Shown: positions 28,933 to 38,661, counted from the first letter of the stretch. The stretch is DNA of 64,000 bases from Kribbella sp. ALI-6-A (GCF_001984195.1 NZ_MTQN01000011.1:620001-684000); one strand, 5' to 3'. Translations and numbers: made by a program. Notes: a model not told the origin generated them from the sequence alone.

Positions 28933-29811
28933 TCAGCCGATGCCTGGACCGACGAGGGTGCCGACGAAGTACGTCAGCGCCGCGGCCGCGCCACCGAGGA
29001 GGAGCTGGCGGAGGCCGGAGTACCACCAGGAGCGGGTGGTGACGCGGCTGACGACGGCGCCGCAGACGAACAGCGCGGTCAGCGACAGCACGAGGGCGGG
29101 CAGGACGTTGGAGGCGCCGAGCAGGTACGGCAGGAGCGGGACCAGGGCGCCGATGGCGAAGCAGACGAACGACGACGCGGCGGCGACGACCGGCGACGGG
29201 AGGTCGTTGGGGTCGATGCCGAGCTCCTCGCGGACGTGTTCCTCCAGGGCCTGGTCGGGGTCGGCGTGGAACTGCTCGGCGACCTTGCTGGCCAGGTCCG
29301 GATCGAGGCCCTTCGCGCGGTAGGTCTCGGCGAGCTCGAACTCCTCGTCGACCGGATGCCGCTGGATCTCGCGCCGCTCGACCTCGATCTCGGCGTGGGC
29401 CAGCTCGCGCTGGGAGGCGACCGAGGTGTACTCCCCCGCCGCCATCGAGAACGCGCCCGCGGCGAGTCCCGCGAGCCCGGCCAGGACGATGAACTTCGAG
29501 CCGGATTCGGTGCCGCCGTCCATGCCCGCGATCAGCGCGAAGTTGCTGACCAGACCGTCCATGGCGCCGAACACGGCGGGACGCAGCCAGCCACCGGTCA
29601 CGTCGCGATGGGTGTGGTCGCCGGAGTGCTCCGGCGAACCACCTGGTGCGCGAGGCGCCGACGGCGCAGGTCCGGCGGAGGCCGATGCGACAGGCGCAGC
29701 GGAGGCCGACGAAGCAGGCGGCACCGAGGCCGAAGAAGCAGGCGGCACCGAGGCCGCCGCCTGCTCTTCGCCCGCAGGCGGCGTGTTGCCTGCGGGACTT
29801 CCGTCAGTCAC
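28933..29811 (-). CDS. VIT1/CCC1-family transporter
   Basis: A 292-residue membrane protein of the vacuolar iron transporter family, likely moving Fe2+ or Mn2+ out of the cytoplasm. RPAVFGAMDGLVSNFALIAGM is the diagnostic first helix, followed by AGAFSMAAGEYTSVASQRE and the cytoplasmic Glu-rich helices (EIEVERREIQ, then EEHVREELGI) that bind metal; three more helices close the fold. The first 65 residues are Ala/Ser/Pro-rich, encoded by a tandem DNA repeat. It starts with GTG at 29811, overlapping the lgt stop by eight bases. Confidence 0.85.
   Translation of the reverse strand: MTDGSPAGNTPPAGEEQAAASVPPASSASVPPASSASAAPVASASAGPAPSAPRAPGGSPEHSGDHTHRDVTGGWLRPAVFGAMDGLVSNFALIAGMDGGTESGSKFIVLAGLAGLAAGAFSMAAGEYTSVASQRELAHAEIEVERREIQRHPVDEEFELAETYRAKGLDPDLASKVAEQFHADPDQALEEHVREELGIDPNDLPSPVVAAASSFVCFAIGALVPLLPYLLGASNVLPALVLSLTALFVCGAVVSRVTTRSWWYSGLRQLLLGGAAAALTYFVGTLVGPGIG
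29678..29749 (-). repeat. Three 24-bp tandem repeats in VIT gene 5' end
   Basis: Units 29678-29701, 29702-29725 and 29726-29749 begin GAGGCCGA. The last two differ at one base, the first is more diverged. They encode the ASSASVPP-like low-complexity N-terminus. The unit length is a multiple of three, so copy-number change would keep frame. Confidence 0.8.
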
Positions 29812-30817
29812 GAGACCCGTCGATGGACGGCTTGTCCGGGCCGGTCGTCGCGTCGGCCTTCGGCGTGGCTGGGTCCGCGGGCGCCTCGTCCTCCGGGCGG
29901 GTGCCTTCGACCACCGGCGTGGGCTCGGCAGGCAGGGCCTCGCCCGGGGTGTCGTCGCCGGCCGCCGGAGTCGTGCGGATGTCCTCCTGCCCAGGCCGCG
30001 TGCGGGCGCTGATCACGAAGAACACGACCGCGAGCACGAACAGGATGATCGACGTCCAGACGTTCAGCCGCAGGCCGAGCACGTGTTCGGCGGCGTCGAC
30101 GCGGAGGGTCTCGATGTAGCCGCGCCCGACGGTGTACGCCGCGACGTACAGGGCGAAGGCGCGGCCGTGGCCGAGCTTCCAGCGGCGGTCGGCCCAGATC
30201 ACCAGCGCGATCACACCGAGGTTCCAGATCGCCTCGTACAGGAACGTCGGGTGATGCAGCGTCTGACCGATGACGTTGCCGTCCACGTCCTTGGTGTCGA
30301 TCTCCAGGGCCCACGGCAGATCGGTGACCCGGCCGTACAGTTCCTGGTTGAAGTAGTTGCCGAAGCGCCCGAGCACCTGCGCGAGCGCGATGCCCGGCGC
30401 CATCGCGTCGGCCACTGCCAGGAACGGCACCTTGTGCCGGCGGCAGGCGATCCAGGCGCCGAGCGCGCCGAACGCGATCGCGCCCCAGATCCCCAGCCCG
30501 CCGTTCCAGATCTTCAGCGCGTCGATCGGGTCGTTCGGGGAGCCGGAGCCGAAGTACTGCCCCCAGTCGGTGAGCACGTGGTAGATCCGCGCGCCGACCA
30601 GGCCGAACGGGACCGCCCACATGAAGACGTCGGCGAGCACCTCGGCGGATCCGCCGCGGGCGACCCAGCGCTTCCGGCCGAGCCAGTAGCCGGCGAAGAT
30701 GCCGGCCAGGATGCACAGCGCGTACGCACGCACCGGCAGCCCGAAGACGTGCCAGACACCCTGGCTGGGACTGGGAATGAAGGCCGGTACGATCACGGCG
30801 GTCAGCTGACTAAACAT
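29804..30817 (-). CDS. lgt: Prolipoprotein diacylglyceryl transferase
   Basis: About 337 residues, an integral membrane enzyme that attaches diacylglycerol to the lipobox Cys of prolipoproteins. The Lgt signature GRFGNYFNQELYGR with its essential Arg/Asn/Glu is present, with seven hydrophobic segments and HHPTFLYEAIWN. The C-terminal 65 residues are a charged Pro/Ala/Glu-rich cytoplasmic tail, common in actinobacteria. The ATG at 30817 is chosen; the GTG three codons upstream is possible. Substrates in this window include the sugar-binding protein, LivK and the Sco protein. Confidence 0.95.
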   Translation of the reverse strand: MFSQLTAVIVPAFIPSPSQGVWHVFGLPVRAYALCILAGIFAGYWLGRKRWVARGGSAEVLADVFMWAVPFGLVGARIYHVLTDWGQYFGSGSPNDPIDALKIWNGGLGIWGAIAFGALGAWIACRRHKVPFLAVADAMAPGIALAQVLGRFGNYFNQELYGRVTDLPWALEIDTKDVDGNVIGQTLHHPTFLYEAIWNLGVIALVIWADRRWKLGHGRAFALYVAAYTVGRGYIETLRVDAAEHVLGLRLNVWTSIILFVLAVVFFVISARTRPGQEDIRTTPAAGDDTPGEALPAEPTPVVEGTRPEDEAPADPATPKADATTGPDKPSIDGSRD

Positions 30818-30890
30818 GGCAAGCACGAACGCTACTCGACCGCCCCCACCGCGACCACCAACCGGCGGTCACGATGGGGACTCGGAGTGC

Positions 30891-31058
30891 AGGGGCGTGG
30901 TGACCGAGGGCATGCAGTCGCGAGCAGGTGCCCGGTGCGGTAGCTCGGTGTGCTGGAGTGAAGGCCTCGATGCTTTTCCATCGTGGCCTTTGCTCCAGTG
31001 CGCCGAGGTGCCGTGCCGGGTGCCGCGCAGCACGCATGCCCTCGGTCACCACGCCCCT
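30891..31058 (+). repeat. 168-nt long inverted repeat / putative structured RNA
   Basis: The outer arms 30891-30915 and 31034-31058 are perfectly complementary (25 bp). After an internal loop, 30927-30972 pairs with 30979-31024: of 46 positions, 34 are Watson-Crick, ten are G-U when read as plus-strand RNA and two are mismatches (30943/31008 and 30967/30984). The terminal loop is CTTTTC. On the minus strand the ten wobble positions become A-C mismatches. The right arm overlaps the stop codon of the minus-strand DsbA-like gene; the left lies upstream of lgt. Either an extended terminator or a plus-strand RNA. Confidence 0.75.
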
Positions 31059-31764
31059 AGCCCTTGGCCTCGGTGACGGCGGCGGTGATGCCTTCGGGGG
31101 TGAGCTGGTCCGAGGGCAGCATCTTGTCGTTGACGAAAACCGCCGGCGTGCCCTCGACCTTGCGGGCGGTCGCGGCCTGGCCGACCGACTCCAGCCAGCC
31201 GCCGTACTTGTTGTCCTTGACGGCCGCCTCGAAGGTGGCGTCGTCGATCTTCAGCTGCTTGCCCAGCTCGATCAGCTGGTCCTCGGTCCAGGACTTGGCG
31301 AAGTCGGCGTACAGCTCGTCGGCGTAGCTGCGGGCCTTGCCGGCCGCGGCGGCCGCGGCGAACGCGTTCGCCAGCCGCGGCGAGGCGTCCCGGCTCACGA
31401 ACGTCATCGGCCAGTAGGTCACCGTGGCGGTGCCGTCGTCGACCAACTTGTCGATGGTCGAGCTGGTCTCGTCCTCGAAGTCCTTGCAGTGCGGGCAGCG
31501 GAAGTCCAGGTAGAGGTCGATGTTCGCCTTCGCGCCCGCCTTGCCGACCTTCACGCCCTGGCCGCTGGTGCCCGGGCCGGTGATCACCGTCGGCTCCGGT
31601 CCGCCGTTCGAGCTGACCTCGACGCCGGAATTGCTGCGCCAGTACTGGACGCCGACGCCCGCGCCGAGCGCGAGCACCAGGACCACCACCACGACGACGC
31701 CGGGACCGATCCGTCGCTTCTTGTTCTCCACCAGCGGGTTGACCGGGGGTTTCCTCTTGCTCAC
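31057..31764 (-). CDS. DsbA/thioredoxin-fold membrane-anchored oxidoreductase
   Basis: A 235-residue protein. A basic N-terminus and one transmembrane helix (residues 22-40) anchor an extracytoplasmic thioredoxin-like domain with redox motif C90-P-H-C93 (LDFRCPHCKDFE) and a later cis-Pro (VEGTPAVFVND). It resembles actinobacterial DsbA-like proteins that oxidise or reduce secreted thiols. The GTG at 31764 overlaps the MauE stop (GTGA), so it is coupled to the MauE-like and Sco genes. The stop lies inside the 168-nt inverted repeat. Confidence 0.87.
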   Translation of the reverse strand: MSKRKPPVNPLVENKKRRIGPGVVVVVVLVLALGAGVGVQYWRSNSGVEVSSNGGPEPTVITGPGTSGQGVKVGKAGAKANIDLYLDFRCPHCKDFEDETSSTIDKLVDDGTATVTYWPMTFVSRDASPRLANAFAAAAAAGKARSYADELYADFAKSWTEDQLIELGKQLKIDDATFEAAVKDNKYGGWLESVGQAATARKVEGTPAVFVNDKMLPSDQLTPEGITAAVTEAKG

Positions 31765-32246
31765 GACGCCGTTACTCCTGTCGATACGTGGGGATTCGAT
31801 TCGAGCGCGAACTTGCTGAACGGGCGGGCGAACAGCCAGCCCGCGAGGACCAGCAGACCGGTGTCGCGCAGGACCTCCTGCAGGTACTCGGTCCGACCGG
31901 CCGCGACCGTACCGCCGCCGCCGAAGCAGCCGCAGTCGATCGACAAGCCGCGGGCCCAGGCGGACGAGACCGCGGCGATGAACACCACCATGAACACCCC
32001 GGCGGCCACACCGGCCGGACGGGTGCCGAAACCGGCGATCAGCAGCAGGCCGATCGCCATCTCGAGGAACGGCAGACCCCACCCCACCGGGGTCACCAGT
32101 GCCTGCGGCAACAACTCGTAGGCACGGACGGCCTGGACGGCCATCGCCGGGTCGGCGACCTCGATGGCACCGGCCACCAGCATCACGGCACCCAGCGTCA
32201 GCCGGGCCGCCGTCGACACCCTGGGCAGCCAGGCCCGCCGGATCAC
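31761..32246 (-). CDS. MauE/DoxX-like membrane protein
   Basis: A 161-residue protein with four hydrophobic segments. LSIDCGCFGGGG (Cys105, Cys107) is typical of MauE-type proteins, which are thought to supply electrons or thiol exchange across the membrane, similar to VKOR or DsbB. It starts with GTG at 32246, overlapping the Sco stop by four bases. Placement between Sco and a CPHC protein suggests it recycles the thiol state of these partners. The methylamine-specific role of MauE is not implied here: no mau genes are seen. Confidence 0.82.
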   Translation of the reverse strand: MIRRAWLPRVSTAARLTLGAVMLVAGAIEVADPAMAVQAVRAYELLPQALVTPVGWGLPFLEMAIGLLLIAGFGTRPAGVAAGVFMVVFIAAVSSAWARGLSIDCGCFGGGGTVAAGRTEYLQEVLRDTGLLVLAGWLFARPFSKFALESNPHVSTGVTAS

Positions 32247-32908
32247 CGGTTGTCCTCCACCAGCTTGCCGAAGTCGTGCGCCATGTCACCGATCGCGGCG
32301 TTGGACAACCACAGCACGGTCGCCTTCTCGTCCTTGCCGAAGCCGAGCACCTGAGCGCCGTGACCGACCTCGTAGCCGCCGGACGGCAGTTTCTTCATGC
32401 CCTCCACCGGTACGCCGACCGCCTTCGCGATGTCCTTGATCGAGGCCAGCGACCCGGTCAGCCCGACGAACGACGGGTCGAACCGGTCCAGGTACTTGCG
32501 GATCACCGGCCCGGTGTCCCGCGCCGGGTCGGTGGTCACGAACAGCATCTGGACGTCGTTGCGGACCGGATCGTCGAGCTTGGTCAGCGCGGAGGCGACG
32601 TCGGCCATCACCGTCGAGCACACGTCCGGGCAGTTGGTGTAACCGAAGAACACCAGCGTGACCGGCTTCTTGGTCGACGTGCGCAGGTTGAACTCGTTGC
32701 CCGAGGTGTCGGTCAGCGACTTGGCCGGCAGGGCGTACGGCCGGTCCAGCACCGCGCCACGCAGCCCGTTCGGGTCGGCGGAGGCGGTCCGGATCACCGC
32801 CCCGCCGGGGTTGTCGGCGGTTTGCTGCTTCTGCCCGCTCCCGCAGCCTGCGAGGGCCAGCAGAGCCACCGCGGCGACGAGGACGGCCGCGTTCCTGGTT
32901 CGACTCAC
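32243..32908 (-). CDS. SCO1/SenC copper-chaperone lipoprotein
   Basis: A 221-residue thioredoxin-fold protein with lipobox LALAGC (Cys22). Copper ligands Cys93 and Cys97 in TNCPDVC and the distal His183 (EVGHGAQV) are all present, as required for delivering copper to the CuA site of cytochrome c oxidase. It starts with ATG at 32908, seven bases past the trpA stop, so it is probably co-transcribed with the trp genes. It heads the Sco-MauE-DsbA set. Confidence 0.9.
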   Translation of the reverse strand: MSRTRNAAVLVAAVALLALAGCGSGQKQQTADNPGGAVIRTASADPNGLRGAVLDRPYALPAKSLTDTSGNEFNLRTSTKKPVTLVFFGYTNCPDVCSTVMADVASALTKLDDPVRNDVQMLFVTTDPARDTGPVIRKYLDRFDPSFVGLTGSLASIKDIAKAVGVPVEGMKKLPSGGYEVGHGAQVLGFGKDEKATVLWLSNAAIGDMAHDFGKLVEDNR

Positions 32909-32915
32909 GGGCGTT

Positions 32916-33739
32916 CTAACGAGCGGCGGCGGCCGTGGGTTCCCGCCGGACGCCCTCGGCGAGACTTTCGGTCAGCGCCCGGACGCCGGCCGGTCCACCG
33001 TCGCCCAGCGCCTTGACCAGCGCCGCTCCGACGATCACCGCGTCCGCGAACGCCGCGATGCCGGCCGCCTGGTCGCCGTTGGAGACGCCGAGCCCGACGC
33101 CGACCGGCAGCCCGGTCGTCGCCTTGGTCCGGGCCACCAGCGGCGCGGCCAGGTCGGAGGCCTGCTCGCGTGCGCCGGTGACACCCATCACAGCGGTCGC
33201 GTAGACGAAACCGCGGCAGTTCGCCGTGGTCAGCGCGATCCGCTCGTCGGTCGACGAGGGCGAGACCAGGAACACCTTGTCCAGGTCGAGCTTGTCGGCC
33301 GCCGCGATCCACTCGGCGCCTTCGTCCGGGATCAGGTCGGGCGTGATCAGCCCCGCTCCCCCGGCCCCGGCCAGGTCGGTGGCGAACCGGTCCACGCCGT
33401 AGCGCTCGACCGGGTTCCAGTACGTCATCACCAGTACCGGTACGTCGGCGTACGCGGTGATCTTCTCGACCGTCGCGAGTACGTCGCGGGTCCGCACACC
33501 GCCGGCCCGGGCGATCTCGGTGGCGCGCTGGATGGTCACGCCGTCCATCACCGGGTCGCTGTACGGCAGGCCGATCTCGATCACGTCCACACCGCCGTCG
33601 ACGAGCGCCTTGATCCCGTCCACGCCGCCGTCGATCGTCGGGTAACCGGCCGGCAGGTAACCGACCAGCGCGGCGCGGCCCTCGTCGCGGGCGGCCCGGA
33701 TCGCGCGCCCTGCATTGCCCAGGGCAACCACTTGCTCGC

Positions 33740-33743
<4 letters not shown>
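32916..33743 (-). CDS. trpA: Tryptophan synthase alpha chain
   Basis: A 275-residue TIM-barrel enzyme cleaving indole-3-glycerol phosphate to indole. The catalytic Glu and Asp lie in ALVGYLPAGYPT, VIEIGLPYSDPVMDG and the following loop. LITPDLIPDE, GFVYATAVMGVTGAR and LPVGVGLGVSNGDQA form the rest of the signature. The ATG at 33743 overlaps trpB by four bases, as expected for partners of the alpha2-beta2 complex. Confidence 0.96.
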
Positions 33744-34963
<1,220 letters not shown>

Positions 34964-35072
34964 CTCTTCGCCTTCCGACCCCGGCCGGCCAGGGCCCGGA
35001 AACCGCATCGCGGGCCCAACAGAGGTTGAGCCCGCAGACGGTAACAGACCCTGCCGAACAGGGTTCTACGTC

Positions 35073-35879
35073 TCAGTGACGCTGCTGGATGGCGGGGTGC
35101 GATCCGGCAGCGACCAGATCGGCGACCGAGGAGCGGGGATCGCTGCCGGTCACCAGGGTTTCACCGACGAGGACGACATCGGCCCCGGCGCGCGCGAACT
35201 CGATTACATCACGCGGGCCGCGCACGCCCGACTCCGCCACCCGGACCAGGTTGGCCGGGATGCCGGGCGCGACCCGGGCGAAGGTGTCGCGGTCGACCTC
35301 GAGGGTCTTCAGGTTGCGGTTGTTCACGCCGATCAGCTGAGCCCCGGCGTCGACGGCCCGCTTGGTCTCCTCCTCGTCGTGCACCTCCACCAGCGGGCAC
35401 AGACCGATCGACTGGGCCCGCTCGATCAGCGAGACCAGCGCCTCCTGCTCCAGCGCCGCCACGATCAGCAGCACCATGTCCGCACCGGCGGCGCGCGCCT
35501 CCCACAGCTGGTACGACGACACCACGAAGTCCTTGCGCAGGACCGGGACGTCGACCCGGCCGCGGACCGCGCGCAGGTCCTCCAGGCTGCCGTTGAAGCG
35601 GCGCTTCTCGGTCAGCACCGAGATCGCCGCCGCGCCGCCCTGCTCGTACTCCCCGGCCAGCGCGGCCGGGTCGGTGATCTCGGCCAGCGCGCCCTTGGAC
35701 GGGCTGGACCGCTTCACCTCGGCGATCACCGCGATCCCGTCGCCGCGGAAGACCGGCATCGGGTCCTTGGCATCGGGCATCCGCTGCGCCTCGAGCTTGA
35801 GGTCGTCCAGGCTGACCAGCGCCTGGCGCTCCGCGAGGTCCTCCCGGACCCCGGCGAGGATGTCGTCAAGCACAGTCAT
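35073..35879 (-). CDS. trpC: Indole-3-glycerol phosphate synthase
   Basis: A 268-residue TIM-barrel enzyme. VIAEVKRSSPSKG contains the catalytic Lys, VLRKDFVVSSYQLWEARAAGADMVLLI the second, and LIGVNNRNLKTLEVD plus VAESGVRGPRD complete the signature. It starts with ATG at 35879, 15 bases past the stop of the HGxxPAAW gene. It supplies substrate for TrpA. Confidence 0.96.
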   Translation of the reverse strand: MTVLDDILAGVREDLAERQALVSLDDLKLEAQRMPDAKDPMPVFRGDGIAVIAEVKRSSPSKGALAEITDPAALAGEYEQGGAAAISVLTEKRRFNGSLEDLRAVRGRVDVPVLRKDFVVSSYQLWEARAAGADMVLLIVAALEQEALVSLIERAQSIGLCPLVEVHDEEETKRAVDAGAQLIGVNNRNLKTLEVDRDTFARVAPGIPANLVRVAESGVRGPRDVIEFARAGADVVLVGETLVTGSDPRSSVADLVAAGSHPAIQQRH

Positions 35880-35894
35880 GTCGTGGTCCGTCCG

Positions 35895-36167
35895 TCAGGA
35901 GTGGTCGCTGGACTTGGCACCGAAGCCGAGCAACTGCATGACCTTGCCGACCAGACCGCCCGCCACCGCGATCGCGGCCGAGATCCAGAACAGCACCCAG
36001 TTCGGTCCCATCACCATCGCGATCGCGCCGAGGGTGAAGCCGACCAGCACGATCACCACGGCGGTCCAGGCCGCCGGAGTGCTGCCGTGCAGGCCGCCCG
36101 CGTGGGCGTCCTCGCTCTCGTACGTCAGCTGCTGGTCCGTGGTCGTTTTGTCCGTCACCTGCGCCAC
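35895..36167 (-). CDS. HGxxPAAW family small membrane protein
   Basis: A 90-residue protein with the family motif HGSTPAAW (residues 27-34) followed by two transmembrane helices (about 35-54 and 58-80). The family is actinobacterial, sits regularly between trpE and trpC, and has no proven function. The location suggests a role linked to tryptophan biosynthesis or its regulation. Confidence 0.85.
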   Translation of the reverse strand: MAQVTDKTTTDQQLTYESEDAHAGGLHGSTPAAWTAVVIVLVGFTLGAIAMVMGPNWVLFWISAAIAVAGGLVGKVMQLLGFGAKSSDHS

Positions 36168-36210
36168 TCCTCGTCGTCGTCCGTCCTATTGTGGCGGTAG
36201 CCCGCCGCGA

Positions 36211-36744
36211 TCAGATCGTCGGGTCCTCACCCGCGTCGATCGCCTTCCACTGATCCGCGGGTGTGGCGGCCGGATCACGCTCGTAACGCTGGGTCGGCCG
36301 GCGCCAGCGATGCGCCGTCAGTACGCCGGTCAGCCCCGCCGCGACCAGCGCCAGTCCACCGGCGAGCGCGACCCAGGGAGCCGGTCCGGTCCCCAGTCCG
36401 ACGTGGTCGGTGACGGCCTGGCTCAGCTCCGGCCGGAGCCGTCCCAGCTCGGTCGTGTTCGGCCGGACCTCCAGCGCCACCCAGACCGCCGCGACACCCA
36501 TCAGCAGCACGAGGGCCGACAGCACCCGGCGCAGCGCCGTACCGGCGAGCTTGGCCACGACCACCGCGACCACGGCCGCCAGACCGAGGGTCAGCGGCGC
36601 ACGGCTCACGGCGTACCCGTTGAAGTCGACCGCCGGCCGGCCGCTGCCCGGGTCGGCGGTCGACCAGGTCAGGTAGGCCGACAGGGCGAGCAGACCCAGC
36701 GCCGCCAGGGCAAGCAGGTCGACTACACGTTGCGGGCTGCGCAT
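36211..36744 (-). CDS. Trp biosynthesis-associated membrane protein
   Basis: A 177-residue protein of the TIGR02234 type found next to trpE in actinobacteria. It has four hydrophobic segments (about residues 8-26, 50-70, 75-95, 118-142) and a polar tail. The ATG at 36744 overlaps the trpE stop by one base (TGATG). Its function is unknown; transport or membrane anchoring of the pathway has been considered for the family. Confidence 0.82.
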   Translation of the reverse strand: MRSPQRVVDLLALAALGLLALSAYLTWSTADPGSGRPAVDFNGYAVSRAPLTLGLAAVVAVVVAKLAGTALRRVLSALVLLMGVAAVWVALEVRPNTTELGRLRPELSQAVTDHVGLGTGPAPWVALAGGLALVAAGLTGVLTAHRWRRPTQRYERDPAATPADQWKAIDAGEDPTI

Positions 36745-38234
36745 CAGACCTCGGAGAACGTTCCTGCGACGGCGATCGCGTTGAGTACGGCGGCGGCCTT
36801 GGTACGGCACTCGGCGTCCTCGGCGGCCGGGTCGGAGTCCGCGACGATGCCGGCTCCGGCCTGCACGTAGGCCGTCGTGCCGCGCAGCACCGCGGTCCGG
36901 ATCGCGATCGCGGTGTCGGCGTCACCGGCGAAGTCGAGATAGCCGACGACCCCGCCGTACACGCCGCGGCGGGTGACCTCGAGCTTGTCGATGATCTCCA
37001 TCGCCCGCGGCTTGGGGGCCCCGGACAACGTCCCGGCCGGGAACGCCGCGGTCAGCGCGTCGAAGGCGGTCTTGCCGGCCGCCAGCCGCCCGGTCACGGT
37101 CGACTCCAGGTGCATCACGTGGCTGTAGCGGCGCACGTCCATGAAGTCGACCACCTCGACGGTGCCCGGCGCGCAGACCCGGCCGACGTCGTTGCGGCCG
37201 AGGTCGACCAGCATCAGGTGCTCGGCGCGCTCCTTGGCGTCGGCGCGCAGCTCCTCCTCCAGCGCGTGGTCCTCCTCCGGCGTCAGCCCGCGGCGGCGGG
37301 TGCCGGCGATCGGGTGCAGGATCACCTTGTTGTCGGTGACCTTGACCAGCGCCTCCGGGCTGGAGCCGACGATGTCGAAACCGTCCAGCCGGACCAGGTA
37401 CATGTACGGGCTCGGGTTGGACCTTCTGAGCACCCGGTAGATGTCGAGCGCGCTCGCGGTCGTCTCCAGCTCGAAGCGCTGCGACACGACGATCTGGAAC
37501 GCCTCGCCGGCCCGGATCTCCTCCTTGGCGTGCTCGACGGCCTCCCGGTACTCCGCGCTGGAGCGCTGCCGGTGCGGCTCGGGCTGCGCCTGACGATCCG
37601 CGCGGACGACGTACGACGGGGTCGGCTGGGCCAGGTCGCGCTCCATCGCGTCGAGCCGGCGGACGGCGTCGGCGTACGACTCGTCGACGCGCTCGTCGGA
37701 GTCGTCCCAGTTCACCGCGTTCGCGATCAGCCAGATCTCGCCGGTCTCGTGGTCGAGCGCGGCCAGGTCGGTGGCGAACAGGAAGGTCAGCTCGGGCAGG
37801 CCGAGGTCGTCGACCGTTGTGTCCGGCAACTTCTCCAGCCGGCGGACCGCGTCGTACCCGAGGAAGCCGACCATGCCACCGGTCAGCGGCGGCAGATCGG
37901 GCAGGCGCGGGGTGTGCAGGATCTCCAGGGTCTCCCGCAGCACCTGCAGCGGGTCACCGGTGGCGGGCAGACCGACCGGCGGCGTGCCGGTCCAGATCGC
38001 CTCGCCGTTGCGCTCGGTCAGCGTCGCGGCGCTGCGGACACCGATGAACGAGTAGCGCGCCCAGACGCCGCCGTTCTCCGCCGACTCCAGCAGGAACGTG
38101 CCCGGCCGCTCGGCCGCGAGCTTGCCGTACACCCCGATCGGCGTCTCCGCGTCGGCCAGCAGCCGGCGAGTCACCGGAATGACCCGCCGATCCTTCGCGT
38201 ACTCCCGAAACGTCTCGAGGTCCGGGCTGTTCAT
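36744..38234 (-). CDS. trpE: Anthranilate synthase component I
   Basis: A 496-residue chorismate-using enzyme. The chorismate domain has AFQIVVSQRFE, MYLVRLDGFDIVGSSPEALVK, HPIAGTRRRG, LVDLGRNDVGRV and TLSGAPKPRAMEIIDKLE. The N-terminal LLESAENGGVWARYSFIG corresponds to the tryptophan feedback site. The amidotransferase subunit TrpG is not encoded in the window. The ATG at 38234 overlaps the hisI stop by four bases, coupling histidine and tryptophan genes. Confidence 0.96.
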   Translation of the reverse strand: MNSPDLETFREYAKDRRVIPVTRRLLADAETPIGVYGKLAAERPGTFLLESAENGGVWARYSFIGVRSAATLTERNGEAIWTGTPPVGLPATGDPLQVLRETLEILHTPRLPDLPPLTGGMVGFLGYDAVRRLEKLPDTTVDDLGLPELTFLFATDLAALDHETGEIWLIANAVNWDDSDERVDESYADAVRRLDAMERDLAQPTPSYVVRADRQAQPEPHRQRSSAEYREAVEHAKEEIRAGEAFQIVVSQRFELETTASALDIYRVLRRSNPSPYMYLVRLDGFDIVGSSPEALVKVTDNKVILHPIAGTRRRGLTPEEDHALEEELRADAKERAEHLMLVDLGRNDVGRVCAPGTVEVVDFMDVRRYSHVMHLESTVTGRLAAGKTAFDALTAAFPAGTLSGAPKPRAMEIIDKLEVTRRGVYGGVVGYLDFAGDADTAIAIRTAVLRGTTAYVQAGAGIVADSDPAAEDAECRTKAAAVLNAIAVAGTFSEV

Positions 38235-38560
38235 GCCTCGACCTCGATCTCGCCGTGCTCGAAGCAGCTGCGCGTGCCGGTGTGGCAGGCGGGACCTTCC
38301 TGGTCGACGAGGACCAGCAGGGTGTCGGCGTCGCAGTCGACGAGGATCTGCTTCACGTGCTGGCGATGCCCGCTGGTCTCGCCCTTCACCCAGTACTCCT
38401 GGCGGCTGCGCGACCAGAACGTGCTCCGCCCGGTCGCGGCGGTACGGCGGACGGCCTCGGCGTTCATCCAGCCGACCATCAGCACCTCGCGGGTGTCGTA
38501 CTGCTGCACCACCGCCGGGATCAGCCCGGCCGCGTCGAAGGTCAGCTCCTCGATACTCAC
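38231..38560 (-). CDS. hisI: Phosphoribosyl-AMP cyclohydrolase
   Basis: A 109-residue monofunctional HisI. VGWMNAEAV, FWSRSRQEYWVKGETSGHRQ, VDCDADTLLVLVDQEGPACHTG and SCF hold the Zn2+ and Mg2+ ligands (Cys and Asp residues). It opens the Fe-independent third step of histidine synthesis and heads the long minus-strand series to trpE; hisF lies separately at 59634. Confidence 0.95.
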   Translation of the reverse strand: MSIEELTFDAAGLIPAVVQQYDTREVLMVGWMNAEAVRRTAATGRSTFWSRSRQEYWVKGETSGHRQHVKQILVDCDADTLLVLVDQEGPACHTGTRSCFEHGEIEVEA

Positions 38561-38574
38561 CGAACCATTGTCCC

Positions 38575-38649
38575 TCAGCCCGGGCCACCCCCTGACCAGG
38601 AGGTCAGGACTGGACGCACCGGCCGCCTGACAGCCACGGGCCGGGCTGA
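38575..38649. repeat. Nested inverted repeats between hisI and dipeptidase genes
   Basis: The outer arms TCAGCCCGG (38575-38583) and CCGGGCTGA (38641-38649) pair fully; two more C-G pairs follow a single G-G mismatch. Inside lies a 7-bp hairpin, CCTGACC (38591-38597) with GGTCAGG (38602-38608). It occupies almost the whole 101-base divergent spacer, so it may be a regulatory site rather than a terminator. Confidence 0.5.
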
Positions 38650-38661
38650 CAGGATGTGGGG

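Noticed and set aside
35005..35065. Small hairpins between trpC and trpB as a tryptophan attenuator
   Set aside because: No leader peptide with Trp codons and the stems are short; not enough to call an attenuator.
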